Positions 29,227 through 39,292 of a stretch of DNA of 64,000 bases are shown piece after piece (position 1 is the stretch's first letter; each line of letters opens with the position of its first letter). Source of the stretch: Pseudomonas sp. Teo4 (lineage in GTDB: Bacteria; Pseudomonadota; Gammaproteobacteria; Pseudomonadales; Pseudomonadaceae); NCBI RefSeq assembly GCF_034387475.1, contig NZ_JAXCIL010000001.1, positions 3,410,001 to 3,474,000 of the forward strand, in the 5' to 3' direction. The notes under the pieces were generated by a model, which did no database searches, was not told the DNA's origin, and saw only the letters and a program-made list of their open reading frames with translations. A program made the position numbers and the translations under genes.

Positions 29227-29684
29227 ATGTCCTCCGACCACAAGATCGTGCTCTGGCCCTGGAGCAGGACGCCCAAGGCTACCCACCCGCATCGGTCGAA
29301 GGCCTCTGGGTCACACGCAGCGCCATCGGCTACCAGGTCGACAGTATCCCCTTCTATGCCTACGGCATTGCCCCCGGTGACCTCATCAGCATCCACCAGG
29401 ACGGCGAGCGGGTCTGGTTCGACACGCTGTTGCACAGCGGTGGCGCCACGGTGTTTCGCGTATTGGCCAAGGCACCCGACACGCTGGAGCAAGTACGCAC
29501 GGCGCTTGAGGAATTCGGCTGTACCTGCGAAACCCAGCAGGCCACGAAGATGCTGGCGGTTCACGTCCCGCCCAGCCAGACGCTGGACACCCTGCTCTAC
29601 TACCTGCTGACCCAACGCCAGGCCGGCACCCTGGACTTCGAAGAAGGCGTGCTGCGACACGCCATCCCCGAAGAATTCCGCTGA
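29227..29684 (+). CDS. DUF4265-type protein (frame interrupted)
   Basis: Soluble protein of about 152 residues. After restoring one base near 29255-29256 it reads MSSDHKIVL..ALEQDAQGYPPASVEGLWVTR and continues YQVDSIPFYAYGIAPGDLIS, WFDTLLHSGGATVFRVLAKA and a mixed alpha/beta end, the pattern of DUF4265 proteins. Its function is unknown. It converges with an EamA gene, with two bases between the stops. Confidence 0.75.
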
Positions 29685-29686
29685 AA

Positions 29687-30565
29687 TCAGGCCTCGGCCA
29701 GGCGTGCTGAAGGCTTGCGGAACACGAACAGCAAACCAACGACGATCAGCCCCATGCCCAACAGACTCAACGGTGCCAGGCGGTTACCGAAAAACAGGAA
29801 GTCCATCACCGCGGTTACCGCAGGCACCAGGTAGAACAGGCTGGTGACGTTGACCAGGTTGCCCCGGGCAATCAGCCGGTACAGCAGCAAGGTGGCCAGC
29901 AACGACACCACCAACCCCATCCACAGCAGCGCACCGATGAAGCCACCGCTCCACTCCACATGCAGCGTTTGCAGTGGTGCGAACAGCGCGCACATGGCAA
30001 AGCCGGCCAGGTACTGCAACGGCAAGGTGCCCATGGGGTTGTCGGTGATGCGCTTCTGCAGGATCGAACCGAGGGTCATGCTGGCTAGCGCCAGCAAGGC
30101 GAACAGCATGCCGGCCAGCGACACCCGCCCAGGTTGATGCCCTGGAATACCACCATCACCAACCCGCCAAGCCCCAAGCCCAGACCGAACAGCCGGCTCC
30201 AGGAACGCTGGCGTTCCATCAGCACGACGGTGAGGATCGGTTGCACGCCCATCACCGTGGCCATTACGCCTGGGGTGACATGGGTATTGAGCGCCAGCAG
30301 GTAGAAGATCTGGTAGGCGCCAAGCAGCACGCAACCGGTGCCCAGGGCGCGCAGCACCGCAACACGGCCTTGCGGCCAGCGCAGGCCGAGCAACGGGCTG
30401 ATCAGCAGCAGGCCAACCAACGCCAGAGCCGAGCGCAGCAGTAAAGGCAAAGGGGCTGGCGTGGGCCAGGCCAAGTTTGGAAACGATTGCGCCGCTGCTC
30501 CACAGCAGGACGAACAGGCTGGTCGTGGCCGCCGAGGCCACGGATGCTTTGGAAAAGACAGACAT
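29687..30565 (-). CDS. EamA/DMT-family transporter (frame interrupted)
   Basis: Second ten-helix EamA exporter of the window, about 293 residues. Start MSVFSKASVASAATTSLFVL leads into LLWSSGAIVSKLGLAHASPF, then repeat-one helices (LALVGLLLISPLL, IFYLLALNTHVTPGVMATVM) and repeat two (LASMTLGSILQKRITDNPMG, NVTSLFYLVPAVTAVMDFLF). A net +1/-2 shift near 30441-30460 and a missing C at 30124-30126 (plus strand) interrupt it. A short open frame and a REP pair lie upstream. The substrate is unknown. Confidence 0.87.
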   Translation of the reverse strand: MSVFSKASVASAATTSLFVLLWSSGAIVSKLGLAHASPFAFTAALGSGVGWPAADQPVARPALAARPCCGAARPGHRLRAAWRLPDLLPAGAQYPCHPRRNGHGDGRATDPHRRADGTPAFLEPAVRSGLGAWRVGDGGIPGHQPGRVSLAGMLFALLALASMTLGSILQKRITDNPMGTLPLQYLAGFAMCALFAPLQTLHVEWSGGFIGALLWMGLVVSLLATLLLYRLIARGNLVNVTSLFYLVPAVTAVMDFLFFGNRLAPLSLLGMGLIVVGLLFVFRKPSARLAEA

Positions 30566-30680
30566 GTATTGCCACCTGTAATCGGGCAGAAAAGCCGAAC
30601 GGAAGGCGTGTGCTTCAGCGAGGGAAGTAGCCGACCGTGTTCAGTAGGTTGCGTGTGCGAAGGATACGGCCAGAAGCCGA

Positions 30681-30761
30681 TCAGCCCAGCACGACCACGC
30701 AGCGAGGCGGAGCTACGCCGCCAACGACGCCACTGACAGGTGGTGGGTAATGACTGATCAT
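30681..30761 (-). CDS. possible 26-residue leader peptide
   Basis: Short frame MISHYPPPVSGVVGGVAPPR followed by CVVVLG and a stop, on the same strand as the EamA gene and about 115 bp before it. Val, Gly and Pro runs are what one would expect of an attenuation peptide, and a GGCGG/CCGCC stem lies inside it. There is no clear ribosome-binding site, so this may be chance. Besides this and the REP pair, 30566-31001 holds nothing I can identify. Confidence 0.2.
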   Translation of the reverse strand: MISHYPPPVSGVVGGVAPPRCVVVLG

Positions 30762-30886
30762 GACCGGCTGCTGACTGCCACGCACGACCATGCCCGCGAC
30801 TGGCGCGATGGCAAAGCATGTGGTGGAAGGGATGGCTGGCATGATCGGGACTTCGAGAAAGTGAGTGCCTGGACTATAGCGGTGGA

Positions 30887-30985
30887 TGCTTCGCGGGTAA
30901 ACCCGCTCCCACAGTTTTTTGCACCGCCTTCAAGCGCTAAGCAAAACCTGTGGGAGCCGGTTTGTCGTGGCGACGAACCGCGACG
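30887..30985. repeat. degenerate REP pair, mixed types
   Basis: Left unit TTCGCGGGTAAACCCGCTCC, right unit CTGTGGGAGCCGGTTTGTCG ending CGACGAACCGCG; the right copy is diverged. It lies between the EamA leader and the lpxO stop. Confidence 0.75.
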
Positions 30986-31001
30986 ATTGGGCTGGACTGC
31001 T

Positions 31002-31937
31002 TTAGAACAACCAGCGATACAGCAGATAAGCCACCACCACCGCCAGCACCGGCCGCAGGATGCGGTAGGCCTTGGGGTTGGCGCGCTTGAACTGCTTCAC
31101 GTGGCTGCTGATCTTGTTGCTGAAGCGCTTGCTCCAGGCATACGCCTGATTGATGCCGCCCACACGTTCGTCATCGGTGTTCTGTGGCGCGGTGGCGCGG
31201 CCGAGGAAGGCGCTGACCTTGCGGTTGATGCGGGTCATCAGCGGGCTGCTCAGCGGACGCTCGATGTCGCAGAACAGGATCACGCGGGTCACGTCTGTTT
31301 CATTCTTGACCCAGTGCACGTAGGTTTCATCGAACATCACGTCTTCACCGTCGCGCCAGGCGTACACCTGACCATCGACGTAGATGCGGCAGTTATCGGA
31401 GTTGGGCGTGGACAGCCCCAGGTGATAACGCAAAGAGCCAGCGAAGGGGTCGCGGTGCGGGTTGAGGTGGCTGCCACCGGGCAACAGGGCAAACATCGCG
31501 CCTTTGACGTTGGGAATACGGCTGACCAGTTCGACGGTCTTGGGGCACAGAGCCTCGGCCGACGGCAGCGGTTTGTCGTACCACTTCAGGTAAAAGCGCT
31601 TCCAGCCCTTCTTGAAGAACGACCCGAAACCGGCGTCGTTGTCTTTCTCGGCGGCGCGAATGTAGCCCTCGTCGAACAGGCGCATGGCCTCTTCACGGAT
31701 TTCCTGCCAGTTATCCTTGAGCACATCCAGCTCAGGGAAGCGTGTACGGTCCAGGTACGGCTTGGACGGCACGCCAGAAAACAGGTACATCAGCGCGTTA
31801 TAAGGGGCGAACAGCGCCGAATGGTTGACGAACTGGCGCAACACCGGCAACCGCGCCTTGCCCCGCAGGTGCACGAACAGCACGCTGCCGAAGAACACCA
31901 ACAGTACACCTGCCTTGGCGACGAAGGAAAAGGTCAT
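31002..31937 (-). CDS. lpxO: lipid A 2-hydroxylase LpxO
   Basis: Fe(II)/2-oxoglutarate-dependent dioxygenase of the aspartyl/asparaginyl beta-hydroxylase family that hydroxylates the secondary acyl chains of lipid A at the inner membrane. It has 311 residues, with an N-terminal helix (VAKAGVLLVFFGSVLFVH) and a C-terminal one (PVLAVVVAYLLYRWLF). The iron and 2-oxoglutarate site shows as HLNPHRDPFAGSLRYHLGL and the late His and Arg in ETYVHWVKNETDVTRVILF. The 160 bp upstream are AT-rich and hold its promoter; no exact boxes are assigned. The frame is intact. Confidence 0.88.
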   Translation of the reverse strand: MTFSFVAKAGVLLVFFGSVLFVHLRGKARLPVLRQFVNHSALFAPYNALMYLFSGVPSKPYLDRTRFPELDVLKDNWQEIREEAMRLFDEGYIRAAEKDNDAGFGSFFKKGWKRFYLKWYDKPLPSAEALCPKTVELVSRIPNVKGAMFALLPGGSHLNPHRDPFAGSLRYHLGLSTPNSDNCRIYVDGQVYAWRDGEDVMFDETYVHWVKNETDVTRVILFCDIERPLSSPLMTRINRKVSAFLGRATAPQNTDDERVGGINQAYAWSKRFSNKISSHVKQFKRANPKAYRILRPVLAVVVAYLLYRWLF

Positions 31938-32098
31938 GCAACACTCCTTGCTGAGCAGCAGGCCAGCGCTGCCTGATGCTGACGAAAATCATCCGGCCAT
32001 CATAAACCGATCCCGCGCCGGTAAAAATAACCGGAACGGGATGGCTGTATTAAAGATTTTGTAATAAACCGGGTCGCCGAGTGTTGCCCAGGGTCAGC

Positions 32099-33073
32099 TT
32101 ACTGCTGGTTTTCCTGCTCGCTGAACATGTCGCTGAACAGCATGCTCGACAGGTAGCGCTCGCCGGAATCCGGCAGGATCACCACGATGGTCTTGCCCTG
32201 CATTTCCGGTTTTTCGGCCAGGCGCACCGCTGCCGCCATCGCCGCGCCGCAAGAGATACCGCAAAGAATGCCCTCTTCCTGCATCAGGCGGATGGCCATG
32301 GCCTTGGATTCTTCATCGGTGACGGTCTCGACCTGGTCGACGATCGACAGGTCGAGGTTTTTCGGCACGAAGCCTGCACCGATACCCTGGATCTTGTGCG
32401 GGCTGGGCTTGAGTTCCTCGCCGGCCAGGGTCTGGGTGATCAGTGGCGAAACCACAGGCTCGACGGCCACCGACAAGATCGACTTGCCCTGGGTGTGCTT
32501 GATGTAGCGCGACACACCGGTAATGGTGCCGCCGGTACCGACGCCCGCCACCAGCACGTCGATCGCGCCGTCGGTGTCGTTCCAGATCTCCGGGCCAGTG
32601 GTCTTCTCGTGGATCGCCGGGTTGGCCGGGTTGTCGAACTGGCCAGGCAGGAAGTACTGGGCCGGGTCGGAGGCGACGATTTCATTGGCTTTCTCGATCG
32701 CACCCTTCATGCCTTTGGCAGGCTCGGTGAGTACCAGTTCGGCACCGAGGGCCTTGAGCACCTTGCGCCGCTCCAGGCTCATCGAAGCCGGCATGGTCAG
32801 GATCAGCTTGTAGCCACGGGCCGCGGCAACGAAGGCCAGGCCGATGCCGGTGTTGCCCGACGTCGGTTCGACGATGGTCATGCCCGGCTTGAGCTTGCCG
32901 CTGCTCTCGGCGTCCCAGACCATGTTCGCGCCGATACGGCATTTCACCGAATAGCCCGGGTTTCGCCCTTCGATCTTGGCCAGGATGGTCACCCCACGCG
33001 GGGCGATGCGGTTGATCTGCACCAGCGGCGTGTTGCCGATGGAATGGGCGTTGTCTGCGTAGATACGGCTCAT
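32099..33073 (-). CDS. cysK: cysteine synthase A
   Basis: O-acetylserine sulfhydrylase, making L-cysteine from O-acetyl-L-serine and sulfide with PLP. It has 324 residues; ATG 33073 ([20 protein letters not shown]) is chosen because the family begins here, although the frame stays open to 33199. Motifs: PLP Lys in [12 protein letters not shown] (about 45), the substrate loop PTSGNTG, and [16 protein letters not shown] for the phosphate. The gene stands alone. A 7-bp palindrome lies 140 bp upstream. The frame is intact. Confidence 0.95.
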   Translation of the reverse strand: MSRIYADNAHSIGNTPLVQINRIAPRGVTILAKIEGRNPGYSVKCRIGANMVWDAESSGKLKPGMTIVEPTSGNTGIGLAFVAAARGYKLILTMPASMSLERRKVLKALGAELVLTEPAKGMKGAIEKANEIVASDPAQYFLPGQFDNPANPAIHEKTTGPEIWNDTDGAIDVLVAGVGTGGTITGVSRYIKHTQGKSILSVAVEPVVSPLITQTLAGEELKPSPHKIQGIGAGFVPKNLDLSIVDQVETVTDEESKAMAIRLMQEEGILCGISCGAAMAAAVRLAEKPEMQGKTIVVILPDSGERYLSSMLFSDMFSEQENQQ

Positions 33074-33212
33074 GGCAGGGTCCTTGAACATGAAAGGAGC
33101 AGGGAAAGCTTCAAGGGTAAGCCTGCCCCGGTGGCCAGTAAAGCCTGCGAGCCCTCCGGTAACGTTATGAGCACAGGGCGCCTGATTCCGACCGAACATT
33201 AGCGCGACGCAT

Positions 33213-33229
33213 CATTCAGAGACTGAATG
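33213..33229. promoter_or_regulatory. palindrome upstream of cysK
   Basis: CATTCAG-AGA-CTGAATG, perfect 7-bp arms, in the gap between cysK and the moxR-type gene. It could be an operator for cysK or the overlapping promoter; there is no T-run for a terminator. Confidence 0.4.
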
Positions 33230-33302
33230 CCCGGTCTGCGTTTCCAGCTGCCTGGGGGCGGGTTATAGTCGCTGGCAAATGACAAACATGTGTAGTTCGG
33301 GC

Positions 33303-33398
33303 TGGCCGCTTCGCGGGTAAACACGCTCCCACAGCTACAGCACAGCTCTCAAGGGCTGTGATGACCCAGTGGGAGCAGGTTTACCCGCGAAAAGGCTG
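33303..33398. repeat. REP pair, CGGGTAAACCCG type
   Basis: TTCGCGGGTAAACACGCTCC and inverted GGGAGCAGGTTTACCCGCGA with an inner CAGCTCTCAAGGGCTG stem. It lies in the divergent gap, 28 bp before the MoxR start. Confidence 0.85.
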
Positions 33399-33425
33399 GC
33401 ACTGACACCCACCGAGGATCGGTTC

Positions 33426-34272
33426 ATGAAGTTCGAAGGCACCCGCGACTACGTCGCCACAGACGACCTGAAACTGGCAGTCAACGCAGCCATCACCCTG
33501 GAGCGCCCACTGCTGGTCAAAGGTGAGCCGGGTACCGGCAAGACCATGCTCGCCGAGCAGCTCGCCGCGTCCTTCGGCGCCCGCCTGATCACCTGGCACA
33601 TCAAGTCCACCACCAAGGCCCATCAGGGCCTGTACGAGTACGACGCGGTCAGCCGCCTGCGCGACTCGCAGCTGGGCGTGGACAAGGTCCATGACGTGCG
33701 CAACTACCTGAAGAAGGGCAAGTTGTGGGGAGGCCTTCGAGGCCGAAGAGCGGGTGATCCTGCTGATCGATGAAATCGACAAGGCCGACATCGAGTTCCC
33801 CAACGACCTGTTGCAAGAACTCGACAAGATGGAGTTCTACGTCTACGAAATCGACGAGACCATCAAGGCCAAGCAGCGCCCGATCATCATCATCACCTCC
33901 AACAACGAAAAAGAGCTGCCCGACGCCTTCCTGCGCCGCTGCTTCTTCCACTACATCGCCTTCCCCGACCGTGACACGCTGCAGCAGATCGTCGACGTGC
34001 ACTACCCAAACATCAGCCAGTCGCTGGTCAGCGAAGCGCTGGACGTGTTCTTCGACGTGCGCAAGGTACCGGGCCTGAAGAAAAAGCCGTCCACCTCCGA
34101 GCTGGTCGACTGGCTCAAGCTGCTGATGGCCGACAACATCGGCGAAGCGGTGCTGCGCGAGCGCGACCCGACCAAGGCCATCCCGCCGCTGGCCGGTGCA
34201 TTGGTGAAAAACGAGCAGGACGTGCAACTGCTGGAGCGCCTGGCCTTCATGAGCCGGCGCGGCAACCGCTGA
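33426..34272 (+). CDS. MoxR-family AAA+ ATPase (frame interrupted)
   Basis: AAA+ ATPase of the MoxR type, about 282 residues, thought to act as a chaperone for maturation of a protein complex together with a VWA protein. Walker A GEPGTGKT (33-40), Walker B VILLIDEIDKAD, sensor-1 IIITSNNEKELP and the Arg finger region DAFLRRCFFHYIAFP are present. One extra G at 33727-33730 breaks the frame; removing it gives KLWEAFEAEERVILLIDEID. The VWA gene follows 12 bp later, so the two form an operon. The client is unknown. Confidence 0.88.
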
Positions 34273-34284
34273 CAGGAGCCGGCC

Positions 34285-35462
34285 ATGCTGCTCAACCTGT
34301 TCAACGAAATGCGCGCGGCCAAGGTGCCGGTGTCAGTGCGCGAATTGCTCGACCTGCACCAGGCGCTGCAAAAGCGCGTGGTGTTCGCCGACATGGACGA
34401 GTTCTACTTCCTCGCCGGGCCATCCTGGTGAAGGACGAGCGCCACTTCGACAAGTTCGACCGGGCGTTCTCGGCCTACTTCAAGGGCCTGGAAAACCTCG
34501 ACCGGCACCTTGAGGCACTGATCCCCGAAGATTGGCTACGCAAGGAATTCGAGCGTTCGCTCACCGATGAGGAACGGGCGCAGATCCAGTCATTGGGCGG
34601 CCTGGACAAGCTGATCGAAGAATTCAAGAAGCGCCTCGAAGAGCAGAAAGAACGCCATGCCGGCGGCAACAAGTGGATCGGCACCGGCGGCACCAGCCCG
34701 TTCGGCTCGGGTGGTTTCAACCCCGAAGGCATTCGCGTGGGCGAGGCTGGCAAGCGCCAGGGCAAGGCGGTGAAGGTGTGGGACCAGCGCGAGTACAAGA
34801 ACCTCGACGACCAGGTCGAACTCGGCACCCGCAACATCAAGCTCGCCCTGCGCCGCCTGCGCAAATTCGCCCGTGAAGGCGCCGCCGAAGAGCTGGACAT
34901 CGACGGCACCATCGACCACACCGCCCGCGATGCAGGGCTGTTGAACATCCAGATGCGCCCCGAGCGGCGCAACACGGTGAAGCTGCTGTTGCTGTTCGAC
35001 ATTGGCGGTTCGATGGATGCCCACGTCAAAGTCTGCGAAGAGTTGTTCTCGGCCTGCAAGACCGAGTTCAAGCACCTGGAGTATTACTACTTCCACAACT
35101 TCGTGTACGAGTCGGTGTGGAAGAACAACCTGCGCCGCACTTCGGAACGCTTCTCCACCTTCGACCTGCTGCACAAGTACGGCGATGACTACAAGGTGAT
35201 ATTCGTCGGCGATGCGGCGATGGCGCCCTACGAGATCACCCAGCCGGGTGGCAGTGTGGAGCACTGGAACGAAGAAGCCGGGTATGTGTGGATGCAGCGG
35301 TTCATGGAGAAGTTCAAGAAGATCATCTGGATCAATCCGTATCCGAAGCAGGCTTGGGACTACACGGCGTCAACGCATCTGGTGCGGGATTTGATCGAGG
35401 ACAAGATGTATCCGCTGACCTTGCAGGGGTTGGAGGATGGGATGAAGTATCTGTCCAAGTAA
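34285..35462 (+). CDS. VWA-domain (CoxE-like) protein (frame interrupted)
   Basis: Partner of the MoxR ATPase, about 392 residues. The N-terminal 200 residues are helical and charged; the von Willebrand A domain follows, with the metal-ion motif DIGGSMD (D-x-G-x-S form, about 229-235), YYYFHNFVYESVW and VIFVGDAAMAPYE. Members of this group (CoxE/YehP-like) help insert metals or assemble enzymes. One C missing at 34415-34416 splits off the first 44 codons. ATG 34285 has AGGAG ahead. Nothing nearby shows which complex they serve. Confidence 0.86.
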
Positions 35463-35477
35463 TTTGGGGGCTGTACC

Positions 35478-35553
35478 GGCCCTATCGCCGGCGAGCCGGC
35501 TCCCACAGGTATCTCACACGACCTACAGGAGCCGGCTTAACGGCGATAGGGCC
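35478..35553. repeat. REP pair (BIME)
   Basis: GGCCCTATCGCCGGCGAGCC and inverted GAGCCGGCTTAACGGCGATAGGGCC; lies between the convergent VWA and pxpC genes. Confidence 0.88.
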
Positions 35554-35560
35554 AGCCGCC

Positions 35561-36476
35561 TCACTCCCAGCGGCGCAGATACGCTTGCTGCTCCCGCCAG
35601 GCCTCATCCTGCACCACCGCCCTGAACCGCACCGCAGCCCCCGGCATGCACTGCGCCAGCTGCGCCAACGCCAGCGGCGTCAACGCCCCCAGCCGCGGAT
35701 ACCCACCAATGGTCTGCCGGTCATTGAGCAATACGATTGGCTGCCCGTCCGGCGGCACCTGCACCGCACCCAGCGGAATCCCTCGGAAATCATCGGAGCG
35801 CCCTGGTACACCAATTGCGGCCCCAGCAAGCGAATCCCCATGCGGTCGGCGCGACTGTCCAGGGTCCAATCCGAATTGAACGCCTCGAACAGGCTGGTAC
35901 CGCTGAAATCACCGATCTGCGCGCCCATCACCAGGTCGAGCACTGGCTTTTCCAGATAGCGCGCACGCATCGTCTCAGGCACCTCGCGCAACTCGGGCGA
36001 GGCATCGGCGAACGCCAGCATCTGCCCTTTGCCCAGCGCCATCCCGCGCCCATCGAGCCCCCCAGCTCTTCGCGCACAACCGTGGCGCTGCTGCCCAGAA
36101 CAGCCTCGGCCTGAACCCCACCCGGCACCGCCAGGTAGGCACGCACGCCTTGCTTTGGTTGCCTGAGGGTCAAGCGCTGCCCCTTGGCCACGATGAACGA
36201 GCGCCAAGGGGCCACGGGTTGCTCATCAATCCGCGCATCCAGGTCAGCGCCCGCCAACGCCAACACGCAATCCTGCTCGGCCAGCACGCTGAACCCGCCC
36301 AACGCTACTTCGACAACAGGAGCGCCCAGCGGGTTACCCAGTAGCCAGTTGGCCCAGTGCATCGCCACCCAATCCAGCGCCCCGCCCTGGGTCACGCCCA
36401 GGTGCCGCACGCCAAAGCGCCCAGCGTCCTGCACCTGGCACAGCGCGGTGCTGGCTTCGATCCTCAATTGCTTCAT
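35561..36476 (-). CDS. pxpC: 5-oxoprolinase subunit C (frame interrupted)
   Basis: Subunit of the prokaryotic ATP-dependent 5-oxoprolinase PxpABC, biotin-carboxyltransferase-like (AHS2/KipA family), which opens 5-oxoproline to glutamate. Residues 1-60 ([40 protein letters not shown]) and the C-terminal part (QPIVLLNDRQTIGGYPRLGA) are diagnostic. Missing bases lie at 36058-36063 and 35781-35783 (plus strand); restored length is 305 residues. Its ATG overlaps the pxpB stop. Confidence 0.9.
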
Positions 36477-37167
36477 GCCTGTGCCTCCAGCGGGCTGTCA
36501 TCACCGCCCAACGCCACGAACTCGGCGTGGGAAACCGCCACGAAGCGCACCCGGTCGCCCGGTTGCAGCAAGCTGTAGCCCTCGCGTTCACGGTCGAACA
36601 AGCGTACCGGGGTGCGCCCGATCAGGTTCCAGCCACCTGGCGAAACCGCTGGGTACGCCGCCGTCTGGCGCTCGGCGATACCGACACTGCCTGCGGCAAC
36701 GCGCTTGCGTGGGGTGCTCAGGCGTGGCGATGCCAGCCGTTCGTCCACCAACCCCATGAAGCCGAAACCGGGGGCAAAACCAAGGGCGAACACCGGGTAC
36801 TCGCGCTCGCAGTGCAGGCGAATCACTTCGTCCTCGGACAGGCCGGCACGGGCTGCCAGAACCGGAAGTTCGGGCCGACGCTGGCGTGGTACCACACCGG
36901 GATTTCATGACGACGACCACTGTTGCCCACATCCGGCTGCAAACCTTCCAGCGCCTGCTTGATCAACACCCTCGCCTGTGCTGGCGCCAAATCATGCTGC
37001 ACCATCAGCGTGGTATAGGACGGCACCAAATCCACCAGGCGCTCACCGAAAGCTGCGCGCAGCCGCTGGCTGGCCGCCAGGATCCACGGCATGTTGGCTT
37101 CGTCGATGGTGTCGAACAGGCGCACCATCAGGCTGTCGATGGCCACTACCTCGATGCGCACCTTCAT
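36473..37167 (-). CDS. pxpB: 5-oxoprolinase subunit B (frame interrupted)
   Basis: Second 5-oxoprolinase subunit (AHS1/KipI family), about 231 residues. It starts [20 protein letters not shown], and the conserved half carries [40 protein letters not shown] and [20 protein letters not shown]. One base is missing at about 36871; restoring it links [20 protein letters not shown]. It overlaps both neighbours by ATGA, so the three subunits are translationally coupled in the order A, B, C. Confidence 0.9.
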
Positions 37168-37943
37168 GCTCGCTCCAGCGCATCGAGGGCCTGGCGAATC
37201 TGCCGCACGGCGGCCACGGAACTGTCGTTGTCACCGTGCACACACAGGGTGCTGGCGTTCAGGCGCACAGCGCTGCCATCGTTGGCCACCAGAGCCTCAC
37301 CACGGGCCAGGCGCAAGGCCTGTTCGAGCACCAGCGCCGGGTCATGATGCACGGCCCCCGGCAAGCGGCGGGAAACAAGATGCCCGCTGGCGGTATAGGC
37401 GCGGTCCGCGAAGGCCTCGAACCACAGCGGCACACCGATTTCATCACCCAGCGCCTGAGCCGCGCTGTCATCGGCGGTGGCCATGAGCATCACTGGCAAA
37501 TTCGCGTCATAGGCCGCCACGGCTTCAAGCACGGTACGCAGCTTGAGCGGGTCGGCCATCATGTCGTTGTACAGCGCGCCATGGGGCTTCACGTACGCCA
37601 CCCGGCCGCCCAGCACCTTGCAGATGCCGTCCAGCGCACCGATCTGGTAATGCAGCAGGTCACGGATTTCCTCGCTGCTGCAGGCCATCGAGCGGCGGCC
37701 GAAACCGACCAGGTCGGGGTAAGCCGGGTGGGCGCCAATGGTCACGCCATGCTCCAGCGCCATGGCCACGGTACGGCGCATGATGCTCGGGTCACCGGCG
37801 TGGTAACCGCAGGCGATGTTGGCACAGTCGATGTAAGGCATCACTTCGGCGTCCAGGCCCATGCGCCAGCTGCCGAAACTCTCGCCCATGTCGCAGTTCA
37901 GTAGCAGGCTTTTCACCTTGCGTGCTCCCGTTTCGATGTTCAT
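37164..37943 (-). CDS. pxpA: 5-oxoprolinase subunit A
   Basis: Third subunit of 5-oxoprolinase (LamB/YcsF family), 259 residues and intact. Signatures: [17 protein letters not shown] near the start, [36 protein letters not shown], and [12 protein letters not shown]. The family has about 245-255 residues, and an N-terminal [10 protein letters not shown] precedes the usual start; Met-1 at 37943 lies 10 bp after the MFS stop, so a slightly later start is possible but none with Met is available. It heads the pxp genes behind the transporter. Confidence 0.93.
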   Translation of the reverse strand: MNIETGARKVKSLLLNCDMGESFGSWRMGLDAEVMPYIDCANIACGYHAGDPSIMRRTVAMALEHGVTIGAHPAYPDLVGFGRRSMACSSEEIRDLLHYQIGALDGICKVLGGRVAYVKPHGALYNDMMADPLKLRTVLEAVAAYDANLPVMLMATADDSAAQALGDEIGVPLWFEAFADRAYTASGHLVSRRLPGAVHHDPALVLEQALRLARGEALVANDGSAVRLNASTLCVHGDNDSSVAAVRQIRQALDALERA

Positions 37944-37952
37944 ATGCCTACC

Positions 37953-39163
37953 TTAACGTGCCTGAAGCTGTTTGCCGCGGGTTTCCGGCAGGCTCAGCGC
38001 CGCCAGAATCACCACGCCGTACGACACGGCGGAAAACACGCCAATCCCCAGCCCCAACGGCACCTTCTGGCCAAGCACGCCGATCATCAGCGGGAACAGC
38101 TCGGTGAGAAACGCTCCCATGCCACTGAAGATGCCCGAGGCGAAGAAGCCCAGTGGAAAGCCCAGCCACAGCATCACGCCATCGCTGACCTGCATTTGCG
38201 TGTACAGCAGCACGATCACGAACGAACCCACGGCGAACAGGATGAAGTTCTTCTTGCGCCCCAGCAGGTCGGAAAGGTACGCACTGACCACGTAACCCAC
38301 GTACGAGCCGACAATCACCATGGCCAGGTAGCCACCGGTGCCCAGCACGCTCAGGCCACGCTCGTTCTTGAGGAAGGTTGGCAGCCACGAGGTGATGGCG
38401 TAATAGCCGCCCAGTGCACCGGTGCAACAAGGAGGCGCGCACGGTAGTCCAGAGCAGGCCGGGGGCGAAGATCTCGTAGAACTGCGCGGGGCCTCGGTTT
38501 TCTCTTCGGCCTTGGCCTGGCGATAGACCTCCGGGTCCTTGACCAGACGACGAACGAAGATCACGAACACCGCCGGCACCAGGCCCAGCAGGAACAGCGC
38601 CCGCCAGGCCTGTTCCGCTGGCAGCCAGGAGAACAGCAGCGCATACAGAATCGCCGTCAGGCCCAGCCGATGGCCCAGCCCGATTGCACCATGCCCACCG
38701 CCTTGCCGCGGTCCTGGGCGCGGATCACTTCGCCGATCAGCACCGCGCCGGCGGTCCATTCGCCGCCGAAACCGAAGCCCATCAAAGTGCGGGCAATCAA
38801 CAGTTGTTCGTAGTTCTGGGCGAAGCCGCAGAGGAAGGTGAAGAAAGCGAACCACAGCACCGTCAGTTGCAAGGTGCGCACGCGACCGATGCGGTCGGAG
38901 AGGATGCCGGCGATCCAGCCGCCGATGGCCGAGGCGATCAGGGTGCTGGTATGAATCAGCCCGGCTTCGGCGGTGCTGATGCCCCACATCAGGATCAGCG
39001 TGGGGATGACGAAGCTGAGCATCTGCGTGTCCATGCCATCCAGGCCATAGCCGATCTTGCAGCTCCAGAAGGTGCGTCGTTGCTGTTTGTCGATGTCGCG
39101 GTACCAGGCGAATGGCCCGGTCGAAGGTGGGGAAGACACCTGCTGCACGCCGGATGGGTTCAT
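37953..39163 (-). CDS. MFS transporter, probable carboxylate or 5-oxoproline carrier (frame interrupted)
   Basis: Twelve-helix major facilitator of the metabolite:H+ symporter group, about 404 residues. Marks: GYGLDGMDTQMLSFVIPTLI, the loop 2-3 signature GILSDRIGRVRTLQL, GFGFGGEWTAGAVLIGEVIR, and SDLLGRKKNFILFAVGSF in the second half. Missing bases at 38662-38664 and 38484, plus a net +1/-2 near 38427, break it into four pieces. It is the first gene of the unit with pxpABC, so 5-oxoproline or a related acid is a likely substrate; the family also carries aromatic acids. Divergent from a LysR gene. Confidence 0.85.
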
Positions 39164-39292
39164 GCTTGCCTCGGCTTGTTGGTATTGTTTTATGGGCGAC
39201 GTCTGGCGTCGCGGCCTGGCATCCATGTTCAGAGGCCGCGCGGCTTGAGTCCAACGAGAAAAACCGCCGGTCTGGAACAAGAAAAACTGATC

